DNA from: AC-32 sp963788215 | GTDB taxonomy: Bacteria > Actinomycetota > Thermoleophilia > Gaiellales > Gaiellaceae | DNA length: 64,000 nucleotides | Assembly: GCA_963788215.1 (NCBI GenBank) | Contig: CAWBFX010000003.1 | Location: 248,001 to 312,000 of the forward strand | Direction: 5' to 3' | Part shown: piece after piece, positions 52,516-59,622 of the stretch | How positions within the stretch are numbered: the first letter of the stretch is position 1 | Layout: every line of letters starts with the position of its first letter | Notes under the pieces: model-generated | What the model saw: only the letters and a program-made list of their open reading frames with translations | What the model was told of the DNA's origin: nothing | Database searches by the model: none | Translations under genes and position numbers: made by a program

Positions 52516-52968
52516 TCAGCTCCGGGCGTAGCCCGTGAGTCGATTACCTGACTGGACGGCCGGGCCCGTTGCCGTGCGCGAGAGCGCGCGCACGATCCAG
52601 GTGTTGACCGAGACGCCCTCCCGGGCTGCGGCTGCCTCGACCGATGTCTTGAGCACGTCCGGCAGGCGGAGGCTGATCCGGGCCGTGTAGGCCTCCTCCG
52701 CCCCGGCGACGGGGGCGGCTTCCGCCTCCTCGCCGACGAAGACGAACTCGGGGTCCTGGCCCGTGAGGCGAACCTCGACGTGGCCGAACGGAAGCTTGTC
52801 GTTCAGCTCGAGCGCGGCTTCCGAGAGCGCGTCGAGCAGGCGCAGGCCGAGCGATCCCTGGAGCGTGATGACGAGCTGTCCGGCAGCGTTCGCCGTGGTC
52901 TCGTCGCCCAGCTCCGCGACCGCCGAAAGATCGGCCTTCAGCGCATCGATGAATCTCTGTAGCTGCAT
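52516..52968 (-). CDS. HicB-like ribbon-helix-helix regulator with novel N-terminal domain
   Basis: A 150-residue protein. Residues 1-85 (LQRFIDALKADLSAVAELGD, AGQLVITLQGSLGLRLLDAL, PFGHVEVRLTGQDPEFVF) are an alpha/beta domain I do not recognise. Residues about 93-128 (YTARISLRLPDVLKTSVEAA, VSVNTWIVRALSR) are a ribbon-helix-helix DNA-binding unit as in HicB antitoxins, though no toxin gene is adjacent. It is first in the operon, has no Shine-Dalgarno, and its promoter overlaps a palindromic repeat, so it is the likely autorepressor of the DUF4097-MFS operon. Confidence 0.75.
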   Translation of the reverse strand: MQLQRFIDALKADLSAVAELGDETTANAAGQLVITLQGSLGLRLLDALSEAALELNDKLPFGHVEVRLTGQDPEFVFVGEEAEAAPVAGAEEAYTARISLRLPDVLKTSVEAAAAREGVSVNTWIVRALSRTATGPAVQSGNRLTGYARS

Positions 52969-53012
52969 TGTGACGTCACTATGACATCATCGATGCTGCC
53001 TGTCAAGTGTCA
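52969..53012 (-). promoter_or_regulatory. Leaderless promoter with embedded repeat operator for the RHH regulator operon
   Basis: On the minus strand TTGACA (53006-53001) and CATAGT (52983-52978) are 17 bases apart, a near-ideal -35/-10 pair. The -10 ends nine bases before the ATG at 52968, so the transcript starts a few bases before or at the start codon. TGACGTCA (52971-52978) and TGACATCA (52982-52989) lie 11 bases apart, one helical turn, and straddle the -10; an RHH dimer pair bound here would block polymerase. A TGACA inverted copy lies further up (53001-53012). Confidence 0.65.
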
Positions 53013-53032
53013 GGCGTAACGCCGCTCAAACA

Positions 53033-53590
53033 TCAGGATGACCCGTACAGCCGCGCGTGGTAGGCCCTGCGGTAGAGCGTCTGCAGATGCTCGACGCGCT
53101 TGACGTAGTGGCGCGTCTCCGCGAAGGCGATCCCCCTCCCCTCTGCCCTCCAGCGGTCGACGTTGTCCTGACCCGCGTTGTAGGCGGCCAGCGCCGTGCG
53201 TTCGTCGTCGTACTTGTCGAGCAGGTGGCGCAGGTACCAGGCGCCGTAGCGGACGTTGATCTCGGGGTCGTCCAGATCCGACACCTGGAAACGCGTGCCG
53301 CCAGTGTGGATCGCGATCCCCTTCGCGGTCCCGGGCAGGAGCTGCATCAGCCCGATCGCGCCCGAGCTCGAGCGCGCGTGGACGTGGAACTTGCTCTCCT
53401 GGTAGATGACCGCCGCGAGCAGCGCAGGGTCGAGCCGGTAGTTGCGCGCGTGGCCGCGGACGATGGCGTCGTAGTGGAGCGGGTAGCGGAGCCTCACGTA
53501 CCAGCCCGGCTCGGTCGCGTCGACGTACGCGAAGGCGGCGACGAGCGCGGCGCCCACGACCAGGACGGCGAGCAGCCGCCTGACGATCAT
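53033..53590 (-). CDS. Lytic murein transglycosylase (Slt/MltC-type, short)
   Basis: A 185-residue exported enzyme. One N-terminal hydrophobic segment (RLLAVLVVGAALVAAFAYV), then the goose-lysozyme-like SLT fold: LLAAVIYQESKFHVHARSSSGAIGLMQLLPGTAKGIA with the catalytic Glu in Y-Q-E-S-K, YGAWYLRHLLDKYDDERTALAAYNAGQ and TRHYVKRVEHLQTLY. It cuts peptidoglycan glycan chains, releasing anhydro-muropeptides, and stays membrane-anchored. ATG at 53590 overlaps the coaE stop by four bases. Confidence 0.87.
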   Translation of the reverse strand: MIVRRLLAVLVVGAALVAAFAYVDATEPGWYVRLRYPLHYDAIVRGHARNYRLDPALLAAVIYQESKFHVHARSSSGAIGLMQLLPGTAKGIAIHTGGTRFQVSDLDDPEINVRYGAWYLRHLLDKYDDERTALAAYNAGQDNVDRWRAEGRGIAFAETRHYVKRVEHLQTLYRRAYHARLYGSS

Positions 53591-54177
53591 CCCGTCAGCT
53601 CGTCCATCACCCGCGCCACGAACGCGTCGAGCTCCTCGAGCGGGCCGTCGTTGACGTAGACGAAGTCGGCTCGCTTGGCCTTCTCGTCGTCGGGGATCAA
53701 CCGCTTCTCCCGCGGGCCCGCCGGCCACCACTTCGCCCGCTCCTGACGCACCTCGTTCGGCGCCGTGACGAGGACGACCTTGTCGAACCTCTCCTGCCCG
53801 CCGACCTCGTAGAGGAGCGGCACCTCCGTCACGGTCACCGGCGGCGGATTCGGGAGGTCGGCCAGCTGCTCTCGCCATTCGAGGTATTCCTGCACGACCA
53901 GCGGATGGAGCAGGCCCTCGAGCCATTCGAGCTGCGGCCGGTCGGGAAAGACGATCTCCGCGATCGCGCTGCGGTCGATCTGCCCCGCCTCGTCGAGGAT
54001 CCGCTCGCCGAAGCGGTCGAGGAGCGCTTTGCGGACGCGGGAGTCCTCGCGGATCAGACGGTGAACGATCTGGTCGCTCGAGACGGTCGCCGCGCCGTGG
54101 CGGGCGAACGCGGCCAGGGCTTCGCTCTTGCCGGCCCCGATGCCGCCCGTGATCGCGACGGCAACCGGGCGCGCCAC
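53587..54177 (-). CDS. coaE: Dephospho-CoA kinase
   Basis: A 196-residue P-loop kinase: AITGGIGAGKSEALAAFARHGA (Walker A at about 10-22), SSDQIVHRLIREDSRVRKALLDRFGERIL, HPLVVQEYLEWREQL, and TEVPLLYEVGGQERFDKVVLV with the LLYE-motif. It makes the last step of coenzyme A from dephospho-CoA, the same pathway that panBC feed. GTG at 54177 gives VARPVAVAITGG. It follows rpsA by seven bases, a frequent arrangement. Confidence 0.93.
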   Translation of the reverse strand: MARPVAVAITGGIGAGKSEALAAFARHGAATVSSDQIVHRLIREDSRVRKALLDRFGERILDEAGQIDRSAIAEIVFPDRPQLEWLEGLLHPLVVQEYLEWREQLADLPNPPPVTVTEVPLLYEVGGQERFDKVVLVTAPNEVRQERAKWWPAGPREKRLIPDDEKAKRADFVYVNDGPLEELDAFVARVMDELTG

Positions 54178-54184
54178 GCGGGAG

Positions 54185-55675
54185 TTACTCCGGCGCGGCC
54201 GGCGGCTCGCCGTCCGAGTCGCCCGGGCCCTGCTCCTCCGGGGCGACCTGGTCGGCCTCGATGCTGGCGTCTGCGTCCTCGGCGGCCGGCTCCGGCTCTC
54301 GGTGGGCCGGGCCCGGGGGTTCCTCTTCGACTGCCTCAGGCTCGGTCTCGGCCTCGGCCGCCGGCTCGGTCTCAGCCTCGGCCGCCGGCTCAGTCTCGGT
54401 CTCGGCCTCGGCCTCGGCGATGGGCTCGGCTGCAAGCTCCTCGTCACCCTCCAGAGGCGGCGCCTCGGCCGCACCCTCCGGGAAGACCTCCTCGGAGAGG
54501 TCGAGCGCAGGCGTGCCCTCCACGGGCTCGGAGTCGTCCGCGCGCTGGGTGACGCCGCCGCCCTCGACGCGCTTGAGCGAGAGCGAGAGGCGGCGCCGCT
54601 CGGCGTCGACCTCGATGATCTTGGCCTCGACCAGGTCCCCCTGAGAGACGATCTCGCGCGGGTTCTCGACGTGGTGCTGCGCCAGCTCGGAGATGTGCAC
54701 GAGCCCCTCGACCCCCGGCATGATCTCGACGAACGCACCGAAGGTGACCACCTTCGTGACCTTGCCCTCGACGGTGTCGCCCTCGTTGTAGGTCTCGAGC
54801 ACCTGCTGCCACGGATCGGACTGCGTCTGCTTGAGCCCGAGCGAGATCCGCTGGCGCTCGCGGTCGATGTCGAGCACCTTGACCTTGACGTCCTGGCCGA
54901 TCTCGAGCACCTCGGACGGGTGGTTGACGTGCGACCAGGAGAGCTCGGAGATGTGGATCAGGCCGTCCATCCCGTCGAGGTCGACGAAGGCGCCGAAGTC
55001 GACGATGTTCGAGATCTGGCCGTCGACCACGTCGCCGGGGTTGAGCCGGTCGAGGATCTGCTGCCGCTGCTCCTTGCGCTCGTCCTCGAGGACGGCGCGG
55101 CGCGAGAGCACGACGTTGTTGCGCGAGCGGTTGAGCTCGATCACCTGGCAGCGCAGCTCCTGGCCGAGGAACTCGTCGAGGTCCTGGACGCGGCGGATGT
55201 CGACCAGCGACGCGGGCAGGAAGCCGCGCACGCCGAGGTCGAGGATCAGGCCGCCCTTGACGACCTCGATCACCTTGCCGTCGACGGGCTCCTTCGACTC
55301 GGCCGCGTTCTCGATCGCCTTCCAGGCCATCTCGAAGCGGGCGCGCTTCTTGGACAGGATCAGGCGGCCCTCGGCGTCCTCCTTCGTCAGGACGAGCGCG
55401 TCGACCTCGTCGCCGAGGCTGACCTCGTCCGCCGGGTTCACGGAGCGCCGAATCGAGAGCTCGGCGACCGGGATCACGCCTTCGGACTTGTAGCCGATGT
55501 CGACGAGGACCTCGTCCTTGTCCACGCGGACGACGGTGCCGTGCACCACCTCCCCCTCGTTGATCGTGGGGAAGGTCGATTCGTAGTCGGGTACGCGCTC
55601 GCCGTCCTCGGTCGTCGTCCAGACGCCCGCTTCGTCGAGCTGCGCGCCCTCTCGGTCCATGGTTTCGTTGGCCAT
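54185..55675 (-). CDS. rpsA: 30S ribosomal protein S1, four S1 domains plus acidic tail
   Basis: A 496-residue S1. Four OB-fold repeats lie at about 32-105 (VVHGTVVRVDKDEVLVDIG), 120-190 (VDGKVIEVVKGGLILDLGVRG), 205-280 (VDGQISNIVDFGAFVDLDGM) and 290-365 (VEGKVTKVVTFGAFVEIMPG). The last 130 residues are acidic and repeat AEAETEPA units. S1 binds mRNA leaders on the 30S subunit. ATG at 55675 starts MANETMDREGAQ. E. coli S1 has six domains; four is usual in actinobacteria. Confidence 0.93.
   Translation of the reverse strand: MANETMDREGAQLDEAGVWTTTEDGERVPDYESTFPTINEGEVVHGTVVRVDKDEVLVDIGYKSEGVIPVAELSIRRSVNPADEVSLGDEVDALVLTKEDAEGRLILSKKRARFEMAWKAIENAAESKEPVDGKVIEVVKGGLILDLGVRGFLPASLVDIRRVQDLDEFLGQELRCQVIELNRSRNNVVLSRRAVLEDERKEQRQQILDRLNPGDVVDGQISNIVDFGAFVDLDGMDGLIHISELSWSHVNHPSEVLEIGQDVKVKVLDIDRERQRISLGLKQTQSDPWQQVLETYNEGDTVEGKVTKVVTFGAFVEIMPGVEGLVHISELAQHHVENPREIVSQGDLVEAKIIEVDAERRRLSLSLKRVEGGGVTQRADDSEPVEGTPALDLSEEVFPEGAAEAPPLEGDEELAAEPIAEAEAETETEPAAEAETEPAAEAETEPEAVEEEPPGPAHREPEPAAEDADASIEADQVAPEEQGPGDSDGEPPAAPE
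54331..54425. repeat. GAG/GCC-rich coding repeat in the S1 acidic tail
   Basis: The tail of rpsA is coded by near-identical 24-base units (GCCGAGGCTGAGACC-like), giving two or three AEAETEPA repeats (roughly 54331-54425). Likely to vary in copy number. Confidence 0.6.
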
Positions 55676-55718
55676 TGGAAGGTCGCTCAGTATAGCCGCG
55701 AGGTTCTGGCCGGCCCGC

Positions 55719-56246
55719 TCAGGAAGGCGGTTTTCCGACGTTGCACCACGCGTGGCTGTAATCGAGCGTGGAACCGCGCTTGTGCAGCTTGGCCGAGACG
55801 ACGCGCGTCTGGGGAGAGCCGAGGTCGATCTGCAGGCCGCCCTTGACCGGCTTCGCCCGCTCGAAGCCGCCTGACGGGATCCGGCAGCTGAGCGCCCGCG
55901 CCTTCGTGAGCGTGAGCCGGTTCGCGATCGCGCCCGACGGACCGGGCCCGCTCGCGAACCTGCAGACGTTCGAGAAGTGCGAATCGCCGTTCGCGTTGCC
56001 CGCGACGAGAAGGTTCTTGGACGGGTAGCCGTTCTTCGAGTACTTGTAGATCTCCACGTGCGGCTTGTGGTTCGCGCCCATGCCGACGCTGCCGATCGCG
56101 CTGTGGCCCTTCGGCCAGAAGAGCACGATCACGAGCGACTGCCTGCAGTCCGCCTGTCGCGTCGGCTGCGTCGCGGACCGCGTGGCAGCGACGGCCGCCA
56201 GGGCGACCGCGAGCGCTGAGACCCCTATCAGCAGCGTACGCCGCAC
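55719..56246 (-). CDS. Exported hypothetical protein
   Basis: A 175-residue protein: basic start VRRTLLIG and a Sec helix (GVSALAVALAAVAATRSA), then a soluble domain with four cysteines (ADCRQSLVIVLFWPKGH, SNVCRFASGPGPS, ALSCRIPSGG and HAWCNVGKPPS) that could form two disulfides. The motif HSAIGSVGMGANHKPHVEIYK is notable. Family not recognised. GTG at 56246 is chosen before the basic residues; longer frames upstream are antisense artefacts. Confidence 0.65.
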   Translation of the reverse strand: MRRTLLIGVSALAVALAAVAATRSATQPTRQADCRQSLVIVLFWPKGHSAIGSVGMGANHKPHVEIYKYSKNGYPSKNLLVAGNANGDSHFSNVCRFASGPGPSGAIANRLTLTKARALSCRIPSGGFERAKPVKGGLQIDLGSPQTRVVSAKLHKRGSTLDYSHAWCNVGKPPS

Positions 56247-56278
56247 TCGACCCCTTGTAGCACGTTTTTGCCGCGGCG

Positions 56279-56341
56279 AGAAGAAGCGCGCCTCCCCCGG
56301 GCGGGTGATGCGCAGGGGCCCCCGGACGCGCGATTCTTCAC
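56279..56341. repeat. Long GC-rich inverted repeat in divergent region
   Basis: GAGAAGAAGCGCGC (56278-56291) pairs with CGCGCGATTCTTC (56327-56339) around an inner CCCCCGGG/GGCCCCCGG stem. It fills half of the 135-base gap between the exported hypothetical gene (minus) and the diguanylate cyclase (plus). Possibly a leader hairpin; it does not match a c-di-GMP riboswitch. Confidence 0.5.
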
Positions 56342-56381
56342 CCAGGGCTCCCTTCCGCCAAGGCTGGGGGCGCCTGCGGCG

Positions 56382-58007
56382 ATGACTGATGTGAACACAA
56401 CCCAAACGCGGATGCCTGCACGGCACGTCGAGGCGGGCGATCTCGCGTCTTCTCTCCACTCCCTCCTCGAGATCACGCGCACCGTCCGCATGGGCGGCGA
56501 CCCGGCGTCGGTGCTCGACGCGATCGCGCGCGTCGTCGCGGAGACACTCGGGTTCGGGACCGTCGTCCTGAATGTCTACCGGCCCGAGTGGGACGACTTC
56601 TACGTCGAGACGGTCTACGGGAGCGACGACGTGCGCGAGGCCCTGTCCGGCTCGGTCTACGACTGGGCCAGCTGGAAGCCGCTCCTCGACCCCAAGTTCA
56701 TCCGCGCAGGCGCCTACTTCATCCCGAACGACGCCTTCGACTGGTCGGACGACACCGGCGAGCGCTTCGTGCCGGAATCCGCGCCGACGGTCGACGGCCC
56801 CGACGGCTGGCATCCGAACGACGAGGTGTTCGTGCCACTCGAGCGTGCGGACGGCGAGATGATCGGGATCATGTCTTTCGGCGACCCGACCGACGGCAGG
56901 CGGCCGGACGACGAGAAGCTCGCGGTTGCGGTTGCCCTCGCCTCACACGCTGCGCTTGCGCTCGAGGCGGCACAGGAACGGGCGAGCTCGGAGCGCCACC
57001 AGGCGGGTCTGGAGCAGCTGCTGCTCCTCTCGTCACAGCTCCCGCAGACCGTCTCGACGGAGGCGATGCTGACGTCCGTCTGCGAAGGAATCTCGACGGC
57101 GCTCGGGTTCCAGAAGGTGATGATCGAGCTGCTCGACCCGGCGACGGGGCTGCTCCATCCGGCGGCCGCCGCCGGCGACGGCCTCGCAGAGACCGCCCCG
57201 CTCGAGCTCAGCCTGATCTCACGCCTGTTCGATCCGGAGTTCGAGATCGCCGGCTGCTACCTCGTGCCGGGCGACGAAGCCGAGGCTCGCGTCGGGTCGT
57301 CGCAGGTCGTCTACGAGTCCGTCCTGAACGGCCGCGGCCCGTACGCCTGGAACCACCATTGGCTCGTCGTGCCGCTTCGCGACGCCGCCGGTGAGGTTCG
57401 CGGTGTCCTCTGGGCCGACGAGCCGCACACCCGCCTCATCCCGCAGGAGCCCGTCCTGCAGGCGCTCCGGATCTTCGCGAACCAGGCGATGGAGGCGCTG
57501 GCGGTCGCGACGCAGCTCGAGGAGACGCGCTTCCTCGCCGACCACGACCCGCTCACGCGCCTGCTGAACCGGCGCGCGCTCCTGCACGAGCTCGGAGCGG
57601 CGGCCGACGCGGGCTGGACCGAGCCGCTCGCACTGGTCTTTCTCGACGTCGACAACTTCAAGGAGATCAACGACGCCTACGGCCACACCGCCGGCGACCG
57701 CGTCCTCACCCAGTTCGCCACGCTGCTCGCCGAGCTCGTGCGCGAGGAGGACAACGCGTTCCGGGTGGGAGGCGACGAGTTCGCGCTGCTCCTCCACGGC
57801 GCCGGGCCGTTGCAGGCGCGTGAGATCGTGTCGCGGATCGTGGCCGCCGTCGCAGCGAACATCGACCCGCTCGTCCGCAGGCTGAGCGCGAGCTTCGGCG
57901 TCGCGACCAGCGGCAGCGTCGACGAGCCGGAGGCCCTCCTGCGCGTCGCCGACGAGGCGATGTACCAGGCGAAGCGATCCGGAACGCGAATAGAGGTCGC
58001 GGCATGA
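56382..58007 (+). CDS. Diguanylate cyclase, GAF-GAF-GGDEF
   Basis: A 541-residue cytoplasmic protein. Two GAF-type sensor segments (about 20-185 and 215-385) precede a GGDEF domain (395-540): LADHDPLTRLLNRRALLHEL, VFLDVDNFKEINDAYGHTAGD and RVGGDEFALLL, all catalytic residues present. An I-site R-E-E-D lies five residues before GGDEF, so product inhibition is expected. It makes c-di-GMP from GTP. The ATG at 56382 has no strong Shine-Dalgarno and lies after the inverted repeat. Its stop overlaps the HD-GYP start by four bases. Confidence 0.92.
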   Translation: MTDVNTTQTRMPARHVEAGDLASSLHSLLEITRTVRMGGDPASVLDAIARVVAETLGFGTVVLNVYRPEWDDFYVETVYGSDDVREALSGSVYDWASWKPLLDPKFIRAGAYFIPNDAFDWSDDTGERFVPESAPTVDGPDGWHPNDEVFVPLERADGEMIGIMSFGDPTDGRRPDDEKLAVAVALASHAALALEAAQERASSERHQAGLEQLLLLSSQLPQTVSTEAMLTSVCEGISTALGFQKVMIELLDPATGLLHPAAAAGDGLAETAPLELSLISRLFDPEFEIAGCYLVPGDEAEARVGSSQVVYESVLNGRGPYAWNHHWLVVPLRDAAGEVRGVLWADEPHTRLIPQEPVLQALRIFANQAMEALAVATQLEETRFLADHDPLTRLLNRRALLHELGAAADAGWTEPLALVFLDVDNFKEINDAYGHTAGDRVLTQFATLLAELVREEDNAFRVGGDEFALLLHGAGPLQAREIVSRIVAAVAANIDPLVRRLSASFGVATSGSVDEPEALLRVADEAMYQAKRSGTRIEVAA

Positions 58008-59152
58008 GCGCCAGGCCGACCCCGCATCCGATCAATCTCCCGGGCGCGAGAGATGCCCTTGGGCAGCTCGTCGCCTTCACCCGCGCGGTCTCGGCCGAGC
58101 GGGTTTCTCAGCGCATGCTGCGGGCCGCAAGCAAGGAGCTCACCTTGCTCCTCGGGGCCGAGGCGGCACTGGTCTCGCAGCTCGAGGAAGGGTTGCTGCG
58201 TGAGATCGCCGACTACGCGCGCTCCGAGCGCCAGGTCGCACGCGGGCTGAGCTACTACCTCTCGGACTATCCGGCCACGCAGGCTGTCCTCGAAAGGGGC
58301 GTGCCCTGGGGGATCACCAGCGACGACCCGCGCGCAGACCCGGCCGAGGTGTTCGTCCTCCGTGAGATGCAGATGGAATCGGTGCTCCTCGTGCCGCTCG
58401 TCGTCGGTGACGAGCCGTGGGGTCTGATCGAGATCTACGACTCGCGGCCGCGCGCTTTCTCCGCTTCCGAGCGGCACCTCGCGGAGCTCGCCGGCAGCCA
58501 GATCGCCGCCTTGCTCTTCGCGTTCGAGCACGAGGAGCGCGCGCAGCGTCTCTACCGCGAGACCCTCGCGTCTCTCTCGAACGCGCTGGAGGCGAAGGAC
58601 GCGGTGACGAGCCAGCACACCGAAGAGGTCGTCCGCCTTGCTGTCGCGGTCGCCGCGGAGCTCGAGCTCGATCTCGAGGCCGTCCGCACCGTCGAGCTGG
58701 GCGCGGTTCTGCACGACATCGGCAAGGTGCGCGTCCCCGAGGCGATCCTGAACAAGGCAGGCCCGCTCGACGAGGCCGAGTGGACGGTCATGCGCACCCA
58801 CCCGGAGGTCGGCGAGCAGATCGTGCGGCCGATCCAGTCTCTGCAGGCGATCCTGCCGATCGTCCGCCACCACCACGAGCGCTGGGACGGGACCGGCTAC
58901 CCCGACCGGCTCAGCGGCCGGGCCATCCCGGTCGGCGCCCGGATCGTCGCCGTCTGCGACGCGTACCGCGCGATGACGGAAGACCGTCCCTACCGCGAGG
59001 CGCTCGGGCCGGGCGCGGCCCGCCGGGAGCTGGAAGAGGGCTCCGGCACGCAGTTCGACCCGGACTGCGTCGCTGCCCTCCTTCGCGCGCTCGACCGCCG
59101 GGAGGCGACCGCCGAAGTCGTCGCGCTGCGCCCACCGACCGCCGCCTCTTAG
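58004..59152 (+). CDS. HD-GYP c-di-GMP phosphodiesterase with GAF domain
   Basis: A 382-residue protein: GAF-like sensor (about 30-170), then an HD-GYP domain with LGAVLHDIGKVRVPEAILNK, MRTHPEVGEQI, HHHERWDGTGYPDRLSGRAI (GYP motif) and CDAYRAMTEDRPYREAL. All metal ligands of the bi-metal centre are present. It hydrolyses c-di-GMP to pGpG or GMP. ATG at 58004 overlaps the cyclase stop by four bases, so one mRNA makes an opposing enzyme pair. Confidence 0.92.
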   Translation: MSARPTPHPINLPGARDALGQLVAFTRAVSAERVSQRMLRAASKELTLLLGAEAALVSQLEEGLLREIADYARSERQVARGLSYYLSDYPATQAVLERGVPWGITSDDPRADPAEVFVLREMQMESVLLVPLVVGDEPWGLIEIYDSRPRAFSASERHLAELAGSQIAALLFAFEHEERAQRLYRETLASLSNALEAKDAVTSQHTEEVVRLAVAVAAELELDLEAVRTVELGAVLHDIGKVRVPEAILNKAGPLDEAEWTVMRTHPEVGEQIVRPIQSLQAILPIVRHHHERWDGTGYPDRLSGRAIPVGARIVAVCDAYRAMTEDRPYREALGPGAARRELEEGSGTQFDPDCVAALLRALDRREATAEVVALRPPTAAS

Positions 59153-59221
59153 GGCAAGCTCGTTGTCCCGGCCGTCGGCCGCTGGACGGCGCGGGCCGGG
59201 GGACTTGCGATACTCGCGCTC

Positions 59222-59455
59222 ATGGGCGAGGTTGATCCCCTAGGCACACGCAGCGATGCGCTCGATGCGTTCCTCGACCAAAAGGTGGAAGAGGGTTACG
59301 TGATCGAGACCCGCACCGGCACCCACGCGATCATCTCGAAACGCCCGAAAGGCCTGAAACGCTTCACCAGCGGCGCAGACCCCGGACGTTACGTCGTCGA
59401 AGTCGACGAAGATGGAAGCGCGACAATGCGTCCGGCGGAGCCGCGGCGCGCATGA
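59222..59455 (+). CDS. Small soluble protein of unknown function
   Basis: A 77-residue protein: DALDAFLDQKVEEGYVIETRTGTHAIISKRPKGLKRF, then GRYVVEVDEDGSATMRP. The first half recalls short actinobacterial proteins that sense sequence as a Q-S-x-x-Q-A-x-I/V beta hairpin, but I cannot name the family. ATG at 59222 lies 70 bases after the HD-GYP gene. No membrane helix. Confidence 0.7.
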   Translation: MGEVDPLGTRSDALDAFLDQKVEEGYVIETRTGTHAIISKRPKGLKRFTSGADPGRYVVEVDEDGSATMRPAEPRRA

Positions 59456-59486
59456 TGCTCTAGCGGAACGCGAAAGGAGGTCGAAC

Positions 59487-59585
59487 GTGGCAAGCAAGGA
59501 CAAGAACTCGAAGAAGAGCATGGAGAAGAAGCCCGCTCAGAAGACGCTGAAAGAGAAGCGGGCGGCCAAGAAGGCCAAGAAGTAG
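59487..59585 (+). CDS. Lysine-rich 32-residue micro-protein
   Basis: GTG at 59487 opens a frame: VASKDKNSKKSMEKKPAQ, then TLKEKRAAKKAKK, ending TAG at 59585. It follows a near-perfect AAAGGAGG (59474-59480) with six bases to the start, the strongest ribosome-binding site in the neighbourhood. Fourteen of 32 residues are lysine. Such a basic peptide could coat nucleic acid or the ribosome; similar short lysine-rich frames are known in actinobacteria but mostly unnamed. Too short for standard gene calling. Confidence 0.62.
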   Translation: MASKDKNSKKSMEKKPAQKTLKEKRAAKKAKK

Positions 59586-59595
59586 CGCTTTGCCT

Positions 59596-59616
59596 GAAGC
59601 CGCGAGCGGCGGCTTC
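59596..59616. terminator. Bidirectional hairpin between micro-protein gene and polA
   Basis: GAAGCCGC and GCGGCTTC form a perfect 8-bp stem with a 5-base loop, 11 bases after the micro-protein stop and seven before the polA stop. It can serve as terminator for both convergent transcripts; there is no strong U run on either strand. Confidence 0.65.
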
Positions 59617-59622
59617 GCTTCC

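Noticed and set aside
52516..52968. HicB toxin-antitoxin operon
   Set aside because: Only the RHH half is recognisable; no HicA-like toxin is adjacent and the operon context is transport.
54128..55846. 572-codon plus-strand open frame over rpsA
   Set aside because: Leucine/aspartate-rich shadow of S1 repeats on the opposite strand.
56247..56381. Possible c-di-GMP riboswitch before the cyclase
   Set aside because: Strong inverted repeat but no GEMM consensus (GCACAGGGCAAACC and CGCAAAGCCUCCGGCC are missing).
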